64,000 bases of DNA from Tetragnatha versicolor (Eukaryota > Arthropoda > Arachnida > Araneae > Tetragnathidae). Position 1 is the stretch's first letter, and each line of letters opens with the position of its first letter. Made by a program: the position numbers and the translations under genes. The stretch spans positions 48,950,990-49,014,989 of the forward strand of contig JANDEH010000008.1 in the NCBI GenBank assembly GCA_024610705.1, given 5' to 3'. Under the pieces are notes generated by a model. That model was not told where the DNA came from. It did not search any database and saw only the letters and a program-made list of their open reading frames with translations. Below are positions 37,201 to 42,403 of the stretch, one piece after another.

Positions 37201-40200
37201 TAAACCGGTGGAATATATCATGAGTGTTTATTTAATCAATTTATTGACACAGGAACTTCATAATGAAAACAAAAAATCATGGCTCAAATTTGTGCAGCGG
37301 CAAAGCAGAGCGAAAAGGCTTGGATCCATTACAATGTCAATCAGTGAATAATTTGTTGCTTTATTGTTTTCCAGTTCAATCACGGGAGTGATTGCGAAAG
37401 ATATGATCGTGAGAACATTATCCTGCAACGGGATGTGCACCATCTTCCTCTCTTATTATATGGGCACTGAAAACCCTCACAAGTTTAAGAACACTTTTTA
37501 TCTTCAAGTAACACTTTAGCTTGTGTTTTTAACCAGAACACTTAAGTTTTTTTAACATGAAAGAGAGGAAATATGAAATACAAAGAATGAGAAATGAAAG
37601 AGAGAAGGGAATGAGGAGATAAATTGAGAGGGGGAAAGGAAAGAGAATTTGAGAACAAACAAAATGAAGTTAAGGAAAAAATATAGGGAATCATAACAGA
37701 AAAATAATAAAAAGAAAAATAATAAGACATTTAATAAAAAAAGAAAGGTAATGATAGATTACAGAGAGATATAAAAAAATTATAAATTATATATATGGGG
37801 TTCCAATGAGGTATTTGCATGAGTGAGGGATTTGCTTGATTTTTAACTTTTTTGATACATTATGGTTTAAAACTCCTAAATTTCTTATTTTTAAGTTCAA
37901 AATTGTGTTTTAAATAATTTAAAATTCAATTTGATTTTTGCCAAAACGTCAGAAAAGTCACGTTATTAGAAAACGGGCTTCTATTGGATGTGACATCACA
38001 ACGCATGAAAACCATTGTGTTTTCTGTTTTCACGTGATCAGAAAACGGGCTCCTATTGGATGTGACCTCACAGCGCATGATTTGTGATTCGAGAGTGTTT
38101 TCGTGCCCAAACAAAAGATTAAATTTCAAAAATTTATATCTCAGAAACTAGGCTACGAAAATACTTGATGTAAACGTCATTCTTCATGGTTTTTTATCTA
38201 CTATTTTAATAAAATTTAATCTCAGAACGTGATAATACCTCATTATATACAGGGTTTCAAAGATCCTTTCACGACTGTTATTTGGATTTAACATCTCCTA
38301 GGGTCATGGAAGTAAGGTCTACCTGTAGGTAAATGACCCTAAAAATACATTGAGATGACTTACAGCTTTCCTAGCGGCAGAGTAAAAAAAGTTTGTGCAA
38401 ATGTGCAAGTTTTTCAGTGTTATTATGTAGTTTTGTGAGTATTTTTTTAAATAAAACAAAATTCAATGAAAAAACACTAGCAAATTTGAGAATTTCCTCT
38501 CCTTAAAAGTGAAGAAAGTCTAATTATCACTTCAGAATCCAGAGAGAATGATTTTCAGCAAATCGATTGATCTAAATGCCTCAACTGAATCCATAGCTCT
38601 ATAAACTAAAATTAATCGAAGTATCAAAGGTTACAAGACTTTCGAGTTGCGACGCTATTGCACGTAACATCCCAAACGTTCAAGATTCGTCCAATTTTTA
38701 TCTCGTAACGGCCAGATTTCGTTTACTTCTAGTTACTGTTACGTAAATTTTACATATTTGGCATGATCTGTGCTACTATCCTCTGTACATTAAGAATTGG
38801 CGCCTGAAAAATAGTGTTTTCCCTCTCGCTAGAAGCGTAACCATTGTTACGCTTTTTGTCACTATGAAGTTGATAGTTGCCATGGTTACTAATTTGGTAG
38901 TGAGGGAAGGAAATATTTTCAGCCACCTATTCTAAACACTGAGCTATAAAACAAACTGGAGTGACTAGTGAGCGTGCTGATACCGCATCACACCGCGGAA
39001 AGGATTTCCATCTTCTTTTAATTTTCCCCATCTGTTAGCCCAGTTGTACACACAGAATGAAACGACCATTCTAAATTTTGCTCATAATATTTTAAAAAAC
39101 AGGCATGCCTGTCAGGCCTGGGCGGATTAAAATTGGGTCATGCGGGGATTGCCCCGATTGCTTCTAGCCCCGAATGCCCCGATTTCTGCGAGCAATCGGG
39201 GCAATTAAACCTTCCGCGCCGGCACGTTTGGTCGCTTGTTATAGTATCGCAGGTTGTCACTCCAGTTTGTTTTATAGCTCAGTGATTCTAAATGAACAGA
39301 GTATAGGTATGTACCAAATTATGAAAAGGGAAAAAAGGGCTCACCTCCACCGTTCCTGTAGCAGAGGTAGGGGAACCTCCATACGTTGGCGAGGTCGACC
39401 GCGAAGCCGATGATGGACAGCAGGAAGTCGGCCTTCTTGCTCCAGGTGGGGCGGTTGTCGGGGGTGCGCTCAGGAGGCTGGTCACCCCCTGGCTGCAGCT
39501 GAAGGGCGGCCGGCGCCCCATCGCTCAGCAGTTCGCTCGTCACTTTTTCCTCCTCGGGCCGGGGCTGCCCTGGGGCGGAACACACCGGGAGTTAATCGAC
39601 AGAACGTGTCCGCCGATGTTGTGTCTCAAAAGGTCCTCGCCAAACTCAACATGCAGGTCTGGCACGCATTGTCATTTAGCGGACACGTTTAAATTTTGGG
39701 ATATGAGTTCTTGGGAAAATATTTTTGTCATGCCATGATAGACCTGTGTGTTAAGTTTGGAAATAACCTTTTGACACACCTTGTATAGCATAGCCTCAAC
39801 GATGGTTATGAAAAACTATGCCTTGCGGGATTGTCCTCGTAGACTTCAAGCAGTAAAGTTAAGCTAAGTTGTGGATAGTGTTGCAAGGTGAAAATATCTT
39901 ATAACACTTATTTACATTAATTTAGTATTTTTCAGACATTGATTTTCCGTATGTCTCTCTTTTAAGTAAGAGGTCTCAAAATGTTTTATCCCAAGGGTCA
40001 ATTTTACTATTTAAACCAGATACTGCCTTGTTTCTGCATAAATTATAAACTATGTGTGGTGTTACATTCGCATTTTTTCTGTTAATAATTTGAATCATGG
40101 CGTTTTTTTGCTTTAGTTTACTATTTAACTCACATATTACAATTTATCCTTTATAAGACATCCGTGTGCCTGAGAATGATCACAAACTGTAATAAGTAGA

Positions 40201-42303
40201 TTTTATATTAGTTATGCAGAGTTTTGAAAAGTATTAAAAATTTTATGGCACAGAGTAATGCACCAAACTTAAGAAATGTCAGTATATTTTCATTATACTA
40301 AACAAAGCAATACGAATGGCATTTTTGAAATTCCTACTAAAACGCGAACCTTCCACTTTCACCATCAGAACACATCTTCATTAAATCGATACGCCTCCGA
40401 CCGCATAACAACAAGGCTTTTGTCAAAGAGAAAAATATATTTCTTAATTAAGTTCTTATTCACTCAAACTGATTACCAACTATCGCCAGCAAAACCCATT
40501 AGTCTGGTTCATAGATAGATGCAGTTCTTTTCATTGACTGTTAATACTCTCAAACCAGAGAGATAAGGGGTGTTTTTTTTTGAGAGGTTGGTCCTCCATG
40601 CGGGAAAACAAAGTGCACTTCAAGTCCTGATGTTTATCGCTAATTAGGGATTTTTTCTACTCGTTAACAATGGATGTAACGAATTATTCAGTGGGATGGT
40701 TAGGTTTTCTGAAAGCGCTCTATCGATTTTGTGGTTTGGGTTTAATTAGTGGTTTATATTTGTTAAACCGTTTTCTTTCCGATAAAAGTTGGTGGACTAA
40801 CGAGTGTTTTAATACTTTATTTGAGTTCGGTTTAGCTTTTTGTTTCAGTTAATGTATTAGTTTACTTTGTTTGAGAATCGTTAAGTACTGGGGTGAAGGG
40901 GTTGATGGAGTGAGAAATAAACTTTTTAATACGCATCTATATTTTTTTCTCATTCATGTATAAATGTGAGTGTCAGTTTATGGTATTTTAGTTTTTATTA
41001 GTTGTGATTTTTTGTTGCTACGTGTTTATTAGATTACAAATGGATGCTTAACAAAAATTGTATTACGCATGGAAATTTTCGTATATAACTTATGTTCCAT
41101 AACCTATGACTTATGTCCCTAAATTCACAATTTAACAAGGAAGCTTGTAGATTTTTTTTTAAATAAAAAAAGCGTTAATTACAACATTGCTTAGTAATAC
41201 GCATTCATAATATATGCGTTGCAACGTCATTTCATCTGCTAACAGCACAACTTAATCTTTTAACGATACATCGAACTCAAATCATATCTACCTACAACTA
41301 AATAACACGATGCTTTGAAAATGAAATAAATAAATTGTGGAAAAATTTAATGTAACTGTTCAGTACCATGACATAAAAGAGGAAACCGACGTCGGAAGGT
41401 CCGATTCAAAGAGTTCCGATTAAAAGAGTGTAATCTAAGTTCCTACAGTTATTGAGGTATTGGTTTTAACCCTTTATGTACTGAAAGTACTTACAAGTCC
41501 CACCAACTTTACAATTTCATAGAATAACCAATAACCATCCTTACTAATATATTGGACGATACTTTGCAGGAACACTCTTTTAGTGTTCCTCTTCCATGAT
41601 AAAAAGAGAACGGGTTCTGTGATGAGTATTTTAGCGGGAAATGCGAATAGATTCAAAAATGAAGTTGTGTTTTCAGCTATTTCGATTGGATTCCCATGAT
41701 TGTAGTTTTTGTTCCCTTAAAAAATAGTGAAAATCAAAAGGAAAGTGCATTATTTTTAAGAATCAAAACTGCGATAAAATCCATAGGTTTTTTTGTATTG
41801 TTAGAATATTTTAGCTCTCAGTGTACTGACGGTACTCAAAAGTATCAATTTAGTTTAATTAGCTCTAGCGGATTAAATTTCCCAAAGATAATTATTTTAT
41901 TTATGAATATCCCTTAATTTTCAATTTAGTGACTCAAGAAAAATAATTGCACGAAAATAATTGCTAAATCATAATGCAGTAGATAAAGGGTTAAAGTGCA
42001 GTTATAAAATACCTACGCTCTCGTTAATGGGCGTAATTCGGTATTATGCAGACGATCACCTAGGTAAAGTATGAAATATTCCTAGTTTACTGTAGGTAAT
42101 TTGTATTTTGCCTCAGTCCGCATATTACCGAAATATGTACAGTAACGCCCAATCTAAAAGCAGTGGCTGGAGTTACCTGCGGACTTTGGAGTGCTCGCAG
42201 AGGAACAGTATCCGTCATCTGCGCAGTTCTTGGGGATGCGCGACAGGTGGTTCTTGGTGAGAGGGCTGTCCTGGGGCGTTTCGGACAGGAGGGCTTTCTG
42301 CAT
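4193..42303 (-). CDS. SLC6 monoamine (dopamine/octopamine-type) transporter, 3'-partial, 11 exons
   Basis: Na+/Cl--coupled plasma-membrane carrier that takes a biogenic amine back into neurons or glia. Assembled from join(42303..42177, 39569..39345, 35026..34895, 29682..29448, 17298..17160, 15725..15591, 14318..14215, 12336..12099, 9226..9086, 4852..4753, 4293..4193), 1677 nt or 559 codons, with phases agreeing at every junction. TM1 has FAVDLANVWRFPY; Asp101 is the amine-binding Asp of DAT/SERT/NET carriers, absent from GABA and amino-acid SLC6 members. Na1 ligand positions Asn104, Ser343 and Asn375 and the TM8 segment LGLDSAMGG are present. EL2 has two Cys and three N-glycosylation sequons. 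Wording is nearest vertebrate DAT/NET (WKICPLFKGVGF, ASYNNFHNNCYRD), so a dopamine or octopamine carrier fits better than a serotonin carrier; which of the two is not decided. TM12, C-tail and stop are missing, roughly 60-80 residues, presumably left of the window. Confidence 0.93.
4334..4694. mobile_element. Foldback MITE filling intron 10
   Basis: Ends CACTGCAAAAAA and its inverse; the arms share CCTTTCCACGGAATTTCTCT and AACAGAAAAGCTC in inverted order, with about 190 bp of unpaired middle. It makes up 361 of the 459 bp between exons 10 and 11, so the intron was about 100 bp before insertion. Confidence 0.85.
4753..4852 (-). CDS. Transporter exon 10 (TM10)
   Basis: Residues 493-526; too short and ATG-poor for simple ORF calling. 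Acceptor acttttag, donor TTATATG|gtaaga. Reads GGGYTMHWFDSYAAS and LLFSALLEAIGVAWLYG, aligning without gaps to the human DAT TM10 region (GGIYVFTLLD...IEAIGVAWFYG). Phase 1 at the end fits exon 11. Confidence 0.92.
4853..6010. other. Intron 9, AT-rich part
   Basis: AT-rich intron DNA. The phrase GACTTATTCCCTTCTTCAA recurs in forward and reverse orientation (about 5262, 5448, 5926), hinting at degraded interspersed repeats. No exon seen. Confidence 0.5.
6011..6765. mobile_element. Long foldback element with CAGGGTGTCCC ends
   Basis: Palindrome of 755 bp with arms of about 340 bp running almost to the centre (near 6370-6400). Ends CAGGGTGTCCCATGAGAAGT and its inverse are flanked by TA on both sides, the target duplication of Tc1/mariner-type transposition. 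No transposase. One arm of the same family is found at 21825-22064 inside another element. Confidence 0.9.
6770..7150. repeat. Dispersed GGACCCCC-hairpin module
   Basis: Two decayed copies of a module reading roughly GGGTCAAATTTCCAAAA, then a short G-run/C-run hairpin and AGACCCC. The same module is seen inside both H1 elements and at 8640-8890 and 60020-60060. Confidence 0.6.
7272..7447. mobile_element. Tigger/pogo-like MITE
   Basis: Ends CAGTAAAATCCCGTTATAAC and inverted CAGTGAAATCCCGTTACAAC match the CAGT..AA..CCC/TCGTTATAACG termini of Tigger/pogo elements. Flanking TA on both sides. 176 bp, so non-autonomous. Confidence 0.88.
7450..8600. other. Intron 9, middle part
   Basis: Moderately GC-balanced at 7470-7900 with a short trinucleotide run (ATA/ACA, 7694-7724). 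ORFs here on both strands follow the low-complexity run and match nothing I know. The rest is ordinary intron. Confidence 0.45.
8640..8905. repeat. Dispersed GGACCCCC-hairpin module, two copies
   Basis: Two successive copies in reverse orientation of the module found inside the H1 hAT elements (GGGGTCCTCCCC...TTTTGGA..TTTGAC). Probably a remnant of a related element; no ends seen. Confidence 0.6.
9086..9226 (-). CDS. Transporter exon 9 (end of TM8, TM9)
   Basis: Residues 446-492, 47 codons, phase 0 at both ends. Acceptor gtctttgcag, donor ACCAGG|gtgagt. Reads MGGLESVITGLMDEFKDFF, then a charged loop and TM9 ending TLINVTR. It continues the TM8 word of exon 8 (DSA|MGGLES), which confirms the junction across a 2.9-kb intron. 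Confidence 0.94.
9624..11044. mobile_element. Pogo-like DNA element, decayed
   Basis: Inverted ends GGGGAGAACGGGGC and GGGGAGAGTGGGGC, flanked by TA on both sides. Subterminal repeats of GTGCCCCA / GGGGCACATTCG occur near both ends (9640, 9820, 9850, 10625, 10665, 11010). It holds one readable coding remnant at 10143-10529. About 1.4 kb, so internally deleted. Lies in intron 8 of the transporter. Confidence 0.8.
10143..10529 (-). pseudogene. C-terminal fragment of a pogo/Tigger-like element protein
   Basis: Open for 128 codons. The segment LNLGDFILVEFSTKKKILLCW, then FISPERNDTFIQKDNIVL, resembles the C-terminal region of invertebrate pogo-type proteins (GDFVLV.F..KKK, followed by F..PE.DD...I...DIV..LP.P). 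No DDE catalytic domain is present, so it cannot transpose by itself. The call rests on remembered family wording, without a database search. Confidence 0.5.
11155..11315. mobile_element. Hairpin MITE with an 18-bp perfect inner stem
   Basis: Outer arms around GGCTTATAGTCGCTA and TCTTATGGTCGCTAGGTGTG are inverted and diverged. Between them CCCCTATCTTGACAGGAA is followed after GAAAGA by its exact inverse. Intronic, no coding. Confidence 0.65.
11521..11768. mobile_element. 248-bp foldback MITE
   Basis: Starts ACAGTCTCAAAACTGAGTAA and ends with the inverse; arms stay nearly perfect for about 65 bp, then decay toward repeats of CATTTTTGAG / CTCAAAAATG. No clear target duplication. Confidence 0.88.
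12099..12336 (-). CDS. Transporter exon 8 (TM7 and first part of TM8)
   Basis: Residues 366-445. Acceptor tactctccag, donor AGCGCG|gtcagt, a slightly weak donor but frame-perfect with exon 9. Contains Asn375 (Na1), the TM7 segment FVIFIFLGYMAHKH, the EL4 word LVFQVYPEAIATLP and the TM8 start LGLDSA (Asp443 and Ser444 are Na2/substrate positions). His409 sits where a Pro is nearly universal (DGPGL in relatives, DGHGL here). Confidence 0.95.
12337..14214. other. Intron 7
   Basis: AT-rich. 12591-12640 holds a repeat (CGTTTACTTCTAGTTGCAG) also seen at 38715-38745 and inverted near 26500. CCTAATGAAGAAAATGCC is tandemly doubled near 12957-12988. Nothing else supportable. Confidence 0.5.
14215..14318 (-). 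CDS. Transporter exon 7 (TM6)
   Basis: Residues 332-366. Acceptor tttgcag, donor TGCTACAG|gtgggt, exit phase 2. Reads VWVDAAVQVFFSVGVGFG then VHLTYASYNNFHNNCYR. Ser343 and Gly345 form the unwound part of TM6 that lines the substrate and Na1 sites. Val344 replaces the Leu common in DATs. His351 in TM6b is unusual where a hydrophobic residue is expected. Confidence 0.95.
14319..15590. other. Intron 6
   Basis: AT-rich intron sequence; no repeat ends, exon or RNA gene recognised. Confidence 0.5.
15591..15725 (-). CDS. Transporter exon 6 (TM5)
   Basis: Residues 287-331, exactly 45 codons, phase 0 at both ends. Acceptor atttccttcag, donor TCTCAG|gtaaag. Reads VVWVTATAPYVILTILLFRG followed by MFLPGAAQGVQYYLSPDISK, the TM5 and EL3 sequence of amine transporters (LRG...LPGA...YL). 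The ORFs called here in other frames are shadows. Confidence 0.94.
15726..17159. other. Intron 5
   Basis: AT-rich except for 15765-15870, where two tight hairpins stand close together (GGGAGC..GCTCCC and GGAATTGC..GCAATTCC). The remainder is unremarkable. Confidence 0.5.
17160..17298 (-). CDS. Transporter exon 5 (end of EL2, TM4)
   Basis: Residues 240-286. Acceptor ttctttgcag, donor GGAAAG|gtacat, exit phase 0. Encodes RGVLELHMSTGFDDLGAPKW, the end of EL2 as in vertebrate DAT, then TM4 and the intracellular KGVKSSGK. Its frame joins exon 4 exactly, although intron 4 between them is 12.1 kb and holds the two receptor genes on the other strand. Confidence 0.94.
17299..19589. other. Intron 4, left part before the receptor units
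   Basis: Contains a GC-richer island (listed separately) at 18080-18540 and otherwise AT-rich DNA. 17420-17540 is rich in GTCAC/GTGAC words. No exon seen. Confidence 0.5.
18080..18540. promoter_or_regulatory. Candidate intronic regulatory island with a CRE
   Basis: Base composition is visibly more balanced than the flanks. It contains a full CRE palindrome (TGTGACGTCATTTT, around 18378), GATA-type words (CAGATAAAG, TTTATCC) and a run of CpGs, with no supporting ORF. Position inside intron 4, upstream of the receptors, would suit either gene. Conservation in a related species is what would support it. Confidence 0.3.
20415..21602 (+). CDS. Gustatory-receptor-like chemoreceptor, copy 1
   Basis: Single-exon ORF of 395 codons, the usual length of arthropod gustatory receptors (350-450), expected to be a seven-TM ligand-gated channel subunit of chemosensory neurons. 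Hydrophobic segments (numbering as in copy 2) lie at about 57-80, 85-111, 136-160, 185-220, 261-283, 298-316 and 369-387. The end, VNKKMFLTTAGVLVTYGVLF, has the family's TM7 pattern with Thr-Tyr, though the canonical final Gln-Phe is replaced by ATE. The ATG at 20415 is preferred because it aligns with the start of the second copy; the TTG at 20382 is in frame but not needed. Codon third positions are GC-rich against AT-rich surroundings, which argues for selection on coding. It lies within intron 4 of the transporter on the opposite strand. Ligand unknown. Family call by motif and topology, not by search. Confidence 0.82.
   Translation: MDLYHNSTLVNMKSATKKKNVGLQMHFKIILGCLSVTGVNLLERRPFKTQSYTKKLSTVLITLYELCFLAFSIYTVFVSVNRIRYVTMTLKITSASLHVILLSLRLSLLLHKTSISRALRLLQHFDYSKTTGHLRKYAAAACFVCVSIPGCLALGSIYTLFKNDIFYRETLRTYAFHTGDGPSFLTNVLVVSVQVSYMVHFFVFPALVMIFISFVYLTFVRSTQQHLSDIHRDLKSGSVNRALSTLSVIKNVHKSVERALSFTTFLSYFLTFANILNLVCVFASGHMSNMKVMRNAYSVNVFAWTLCWFVTLTLCGSKTVGVNRHLRGLVELAGGCRGSRDAMYLLLFNACSKYDLSFTGWGMFDVNKKMFLTTAGVLVTYGVLFATELRTEKKI
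21674..22164. mobile_element. hAT MITE, family H2, copy A
   Basis: Perfect 29-bp terminal inverted repeats starting CACTGAGCTATAAAACAAAC, flanked by the exact 8-bp duplication GTGCCTAC (21666-21673, 22165-22172). It carries one arm of the CAGGGTGTCCC foldback family (21825-22064). It sits just downstream of receptor copy 1 and is missing from the matching place near 26600. Confidence 0.93.
22317..22495. mobile_element. TTAA-flanked MITE, copy in unit 1
   Basis: Ends TTAAGGGTCGTTCTAACT and inverted TTAAAGGATCATTCAAACT; the inside contains inverted TTTCACTTTCACT / AGTGAAGG words. Present in both duplication units, so it inserted before the duplication. Confidence 0.65.
22719..24302. mobile_element. 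hAT-type non-autonomous element, family H1, copy 2
   Basis: Same ends and interior as 1458-2955, flanked by GTCTAGTT (22711-22718 and 24303-24310). The unit-2 sequence near 27383 reads TTGGTCTAGTTCAATCA without the insertion, which proves the ends and the 8-bp duplication. No coding capacity. Confidence 0.95.
25275..26465 (+). CDS. Gustatory-receptor-like chemoreceptor, copy 2
   Basis: Single-exon ORF of 396 codons from a clear ATG, closely similar to the copy at 20415 along its whole length with no indels in the core. Differences cluster in the N-terminus (MAPYNN against MDLYHN), the loop around residues 125-135, the extracellular-like stretch 158-175 (MLFNDDFFYREALKTY against TLFKNDIFYRETLRTY), and the 240-260 loop. 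The TM7 word FLTTAGVLVTYGVLFATEL is identical. Neither copy has a stop or frameshift, so both appear functional. They probably arose by tandem duplication of a 3-kb unit and share non-coding sequence upstream and downstream. Likely expressed from its own promoter, because shared sequence extends several hundred bp upstream. Confidence 0.83.
   Translation: MAPYNNSTLVNMKSATKKKKAGLQKHFKIILSCLSVTGINLLERKPFKTQSFSKKLSTVLITLYELCSLAFSIYTVFISVDRIRYVTMTLKITSSSLHVILLSLRFSLLLHKTCIARALRLLQDFDDRKTTKHLRKHAAAACFVCVSIPTCLALGIIYMLFNDDFFYREALKTYTFHTGDGPSFLKIVLVVSVQVSYVVHFFVFPALVMIFISFVYLTFVRSTQQHLSHIHRDLKSGIVNRALSTLSTTKGVHKNVEKAVSFTTFLSYVLTFANILNLVCVFASGHMSNMKAMRNAYSVNIFAWTICWFVTLTLCGSKTVGVNRQLKGMVELAGDVGGSRDAMYLLLFNACAKYDLSFTGWGMFDVNKKLFLTTAGVLVTYGVLFATELRTEKSLP
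26930..27111. mobile_element. TTAA-flanked MITE, copy in unit 2
   Basis: Counterpart of 22317-22495: ends TTAAGGCTCGTTCAAACT and inverse of AGTTTGAATGATCCTTTAA. Diverged from the first copy to the same degree as the surrounding unit. Confidence 0.65.
27421..28683. other. Intron 4, right part
   Basis: AT-rich with no clear repeat ends. Minus-strand ORFs of 74-104 codons at 28129-28631 follow A/T and GA runs and look accidental. Confidence 0.45.
28684..28746 (-). pseudogene. Duplicated 3' end of transporter exon 4 with its donor
   Basis: 47 bp (28700-28746) match 29444-29490 except for a shifted G in a G-run: the last 40 or so bases of exon 4 plus the GTAAG donor. The 15 bp beyond the donor are also similar. 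Minus-strand reading keeps ...NRTSPALEFF-like coding only in part, because the G shift changes the frame. Next to it is a 37-bp A/T palindrome (28745-28782). Confidence 0.85.
28822..29009. mobile_element. MITE family C, complete copy
   Basis: Inverted ends CTATACTCTATTCATTTTGA and CTATACTCTGTTCATTTAGA. Inner pieces GGAAATATTTTC(inverted), GTAACCATGGTAACTATC and GTAACTATGGTTACG are shared with the copies at 38776-39306 and 61669-61872. 188 bp, non-coding. Confidence 0.88.
29127..29385. mobile_element. MITE family D, copy 1
   Basis: Ends CTATACTTCACAGCAAC and inverted CTATACTAGACAGCAAC (15 of 17 match). Nearly the whole 259 bp recurs at 57355-57621 in the same orientation. A partial end of the same family (TTCAGACACCTCAATGGGAG) lies directly to its left at 29055-29126. 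Confidence 0.88.
29448..29682 (-). CDS. Transporter exon 4 (TM3 and extracellular loop 2)
   Basis: Residues 162-240. Acceptor ttgttag, donor TTCTTCGA|gtaagt, exit phase 2. TM3 reads ISWYVSFYYNVIIGW; Tyr178 matches the substrate-contacting Tyr of DAT (Y156), and Ser175 stands where human DAT has Gly153 and Drosophila DAT has Asp121. EL2 has Cys202 and Cys211 (the usual disulfide) and sequons at Asn216, Asn220 and Asn230. A 60-bp copy of this exon's 3' end, donor included, lies downstream in the gene at 28684-28746. Confidence 0.95.
30360..30610. promoter_or_regulatory. Small CpG-containing island in intron 3
   Basis: GC-balanced patch with CTCTCTCGAAA repeated twice (about 30439 and 30469) and a 78-codon plus-strand ORF with no recognisable domain. 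Either a regulatory element or a relic of inserted sequence. Confidence 0.2.
31375..31445. repeat. ATT/ACT trinucleotide microsatellite
   Basis: About 70 bp of ATTACT, ATTATT and TTATTA units in the plus strand; explains the polytyrosine ORF called here. Confidence 0.9.
33930..34220. promoter_or_regulatory. Candidate enhancer with clustered TAAT/TAATCC sites
   Basis: GC-rich patch inside very AT-rich intron 3, 0.7 kb from exon 3. It contains many homeodomain core words (CTTAATCG, CCTAATGG, ATTAATTC, GCTAATTC, CATTAACC, GAATTAGTG) and two TAATCC words (GTTAATCCTTGCGCCTAATC), the site type bound by K50 homeodomain proteins such as Otd/Bcd. No ORF. The pattern is what a conserved neural enhancer would look like, but function is inferred. 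Confidence 0.4.
34221..34894. other. Intron 3, segment next to exon 3
   Basis: AT-rich. A 22-bp unit (CAAATAATGTTTCACACTAG) is tandemly doubled near 34732-34775. Nothing else seen. Confidence 0.5.
34895..35026 (-). CDS. Transporter exon 3 (TM2)
   Basis: Residues 118-162. Acceptor ttccag, donor TTTAAAG|gtatgt. Encodes VFLIPYILMLVFGAMPLFYM then ELVLGQYHRQGPISVWKICPL, which is TM2 and the conserved first intracellular loop. The PLFYMEL and LGQ words are SLC6 hallmarks. Unlike exons 2, 4 and 8 its codons are AT-rich, in keeping with the very AT-rich introns on both sides. Confidence 0.93.
35027..37925. other. Intron 2, AT-rich bulk
   Basis: Among the most AT-rich DNA of the window. 37240-37450 is somewhat more balanced and holds a chance-length minus-strand ORF; 37550-37780 is a purine-rich run. 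No transposon ends recognised. Confidence 0.5.
37960..38080. repeat. 71-bp tandem duplication
   Basis: The phrase AGAAAACGGGCTnCTATTGG followed by ATGTGACATCACAACGCATG recurs 71 bp later with a few changes. GTGACATCAC is close to a CRE/ATF half-palindrome; two copies at fixed spacing could be binding sites or simple duplication. Confidence 0.75.
38250..38480. mobile_element. Single arm of the CAGGGTGTTTC foldback family
   Basis: TACAGGGTTTCAAAG, then CTAGGGTCATGGAAGTAAGG and TACAG...CCTAGCGGC parallel the arms of the element at 43647-44387. No matching second arm is found, so it is a half copy or deleted. Confidence 0.65.
38776..39306. mobile_element. MITE family C copy split by an H2 hAT MITE
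   Basis: Left piece CTATCCTCTGTACATTAAGA through CCACCTATTCTAAA, right piece ATTCTAAATGAACAGAGTAT, ending 33 bp from the donor of transporter exon 2. Removing the 348-bp insertion and one 8-bp duplication restores an element of about 175 bp. Confidence 0.88.
38937..39284. mobile_element. hAT MITE, family H2, copy B
   Basis: Perfect 29-bp inverted repeats identical to those of 21674-22164, flanked by the exact 8-bp duplication ATTCTAAA (38929-38936 and 39285-39292). The interior is GC-richer (CCCCGATTGC.. repeats with an internal inverted GCAATCGGGGC). No ORF. Confidence 0.94.
39345..39569 (-). CDS. Transporter exon 2 (N-tail and TM1)
   Basis: Residues 43-118. Acceptor cgccccag, donor GGTGGAG|gtgagc, entry and exit phase 1. 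A Pro/Glu-rich cytoplasmic stretch is followed by TWSKKADFLLSIIGFAVDL and NVWRFPYLCYRNGGG, the unwound TM1 signature with Asp101. This exon identifies the protein as a biogenic-amine SLC6 carrier. Codons are strongly GC-rich compared with the flanking introns. A nested pair of MITEs ends at 39306, 33 bp from the donor. Confidence 0.95.
39570..41465. other. Intron 1, left and middle parts
   Basis: AT-rich intron. A 60-codon hydrophobic ORF at 40670-40852 (+) has no matching family motif. No transposon ends recognised. Confidence 0.5.
41470..41990. mobile_element. piggyBac-like MITE (TTAA-CCCTTTA family), copy 1
   Basis: TTAA on both sides, ends CCCTTTATGTACTGA and inverted CCCTTTATCTACTGC. 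Shares long stretches (AAGTCCCACCAACTT, GATGAGTATTTTAGCGGGAA, ATTAGCTCTAGCGGATT) with 48100-48577 and 63272-63686. Non-coding. Confidence 0.88.
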
Positions 42304-42352
42304 GCTTCGGGGGGCTACCACCCGGGCCTCCCAGTAGCCATGCCAGCAGTCT
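42177..42352 (-). CDS. Transporter exon 1 (N-terminus; CDS from 42303)
   Basis: The acceptor reads tgttgcag just above 42352 and the donor GCAG|gtaact lies at 42177, leaving phase 1. I chose the ATG at 42303-42301, which gives 42 codons of cytoplasmic N-terminus (start MQKALLSETPQ). The frame upstream of it, to the acceptor, has no stop, so translation could begin in an earlier exon that I did not find. A short out-of-frame uORF (ATG, then TAG nine codons on) precedes the chosen start. A pyrimidine-rich acceptor implies at least one 5' noncoding exon to the right. Only about 50 bp separate the acceptor from the 3.1-kb palindrome. Confidence 0.78.
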
Positions 42353-42403
42353 CTGCAACACAGACATAGGATTATTCACTTTTTATAGAGATAATCATAA
42401 ATA

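Noticed and set aside
40670..40852. Hydrophobic 60-codon ORF in intron 1 resembling a membrane protein
   Set aside because: Short, isolated, no receptor motif; AT-rich codons easily give hydrophobic runs.
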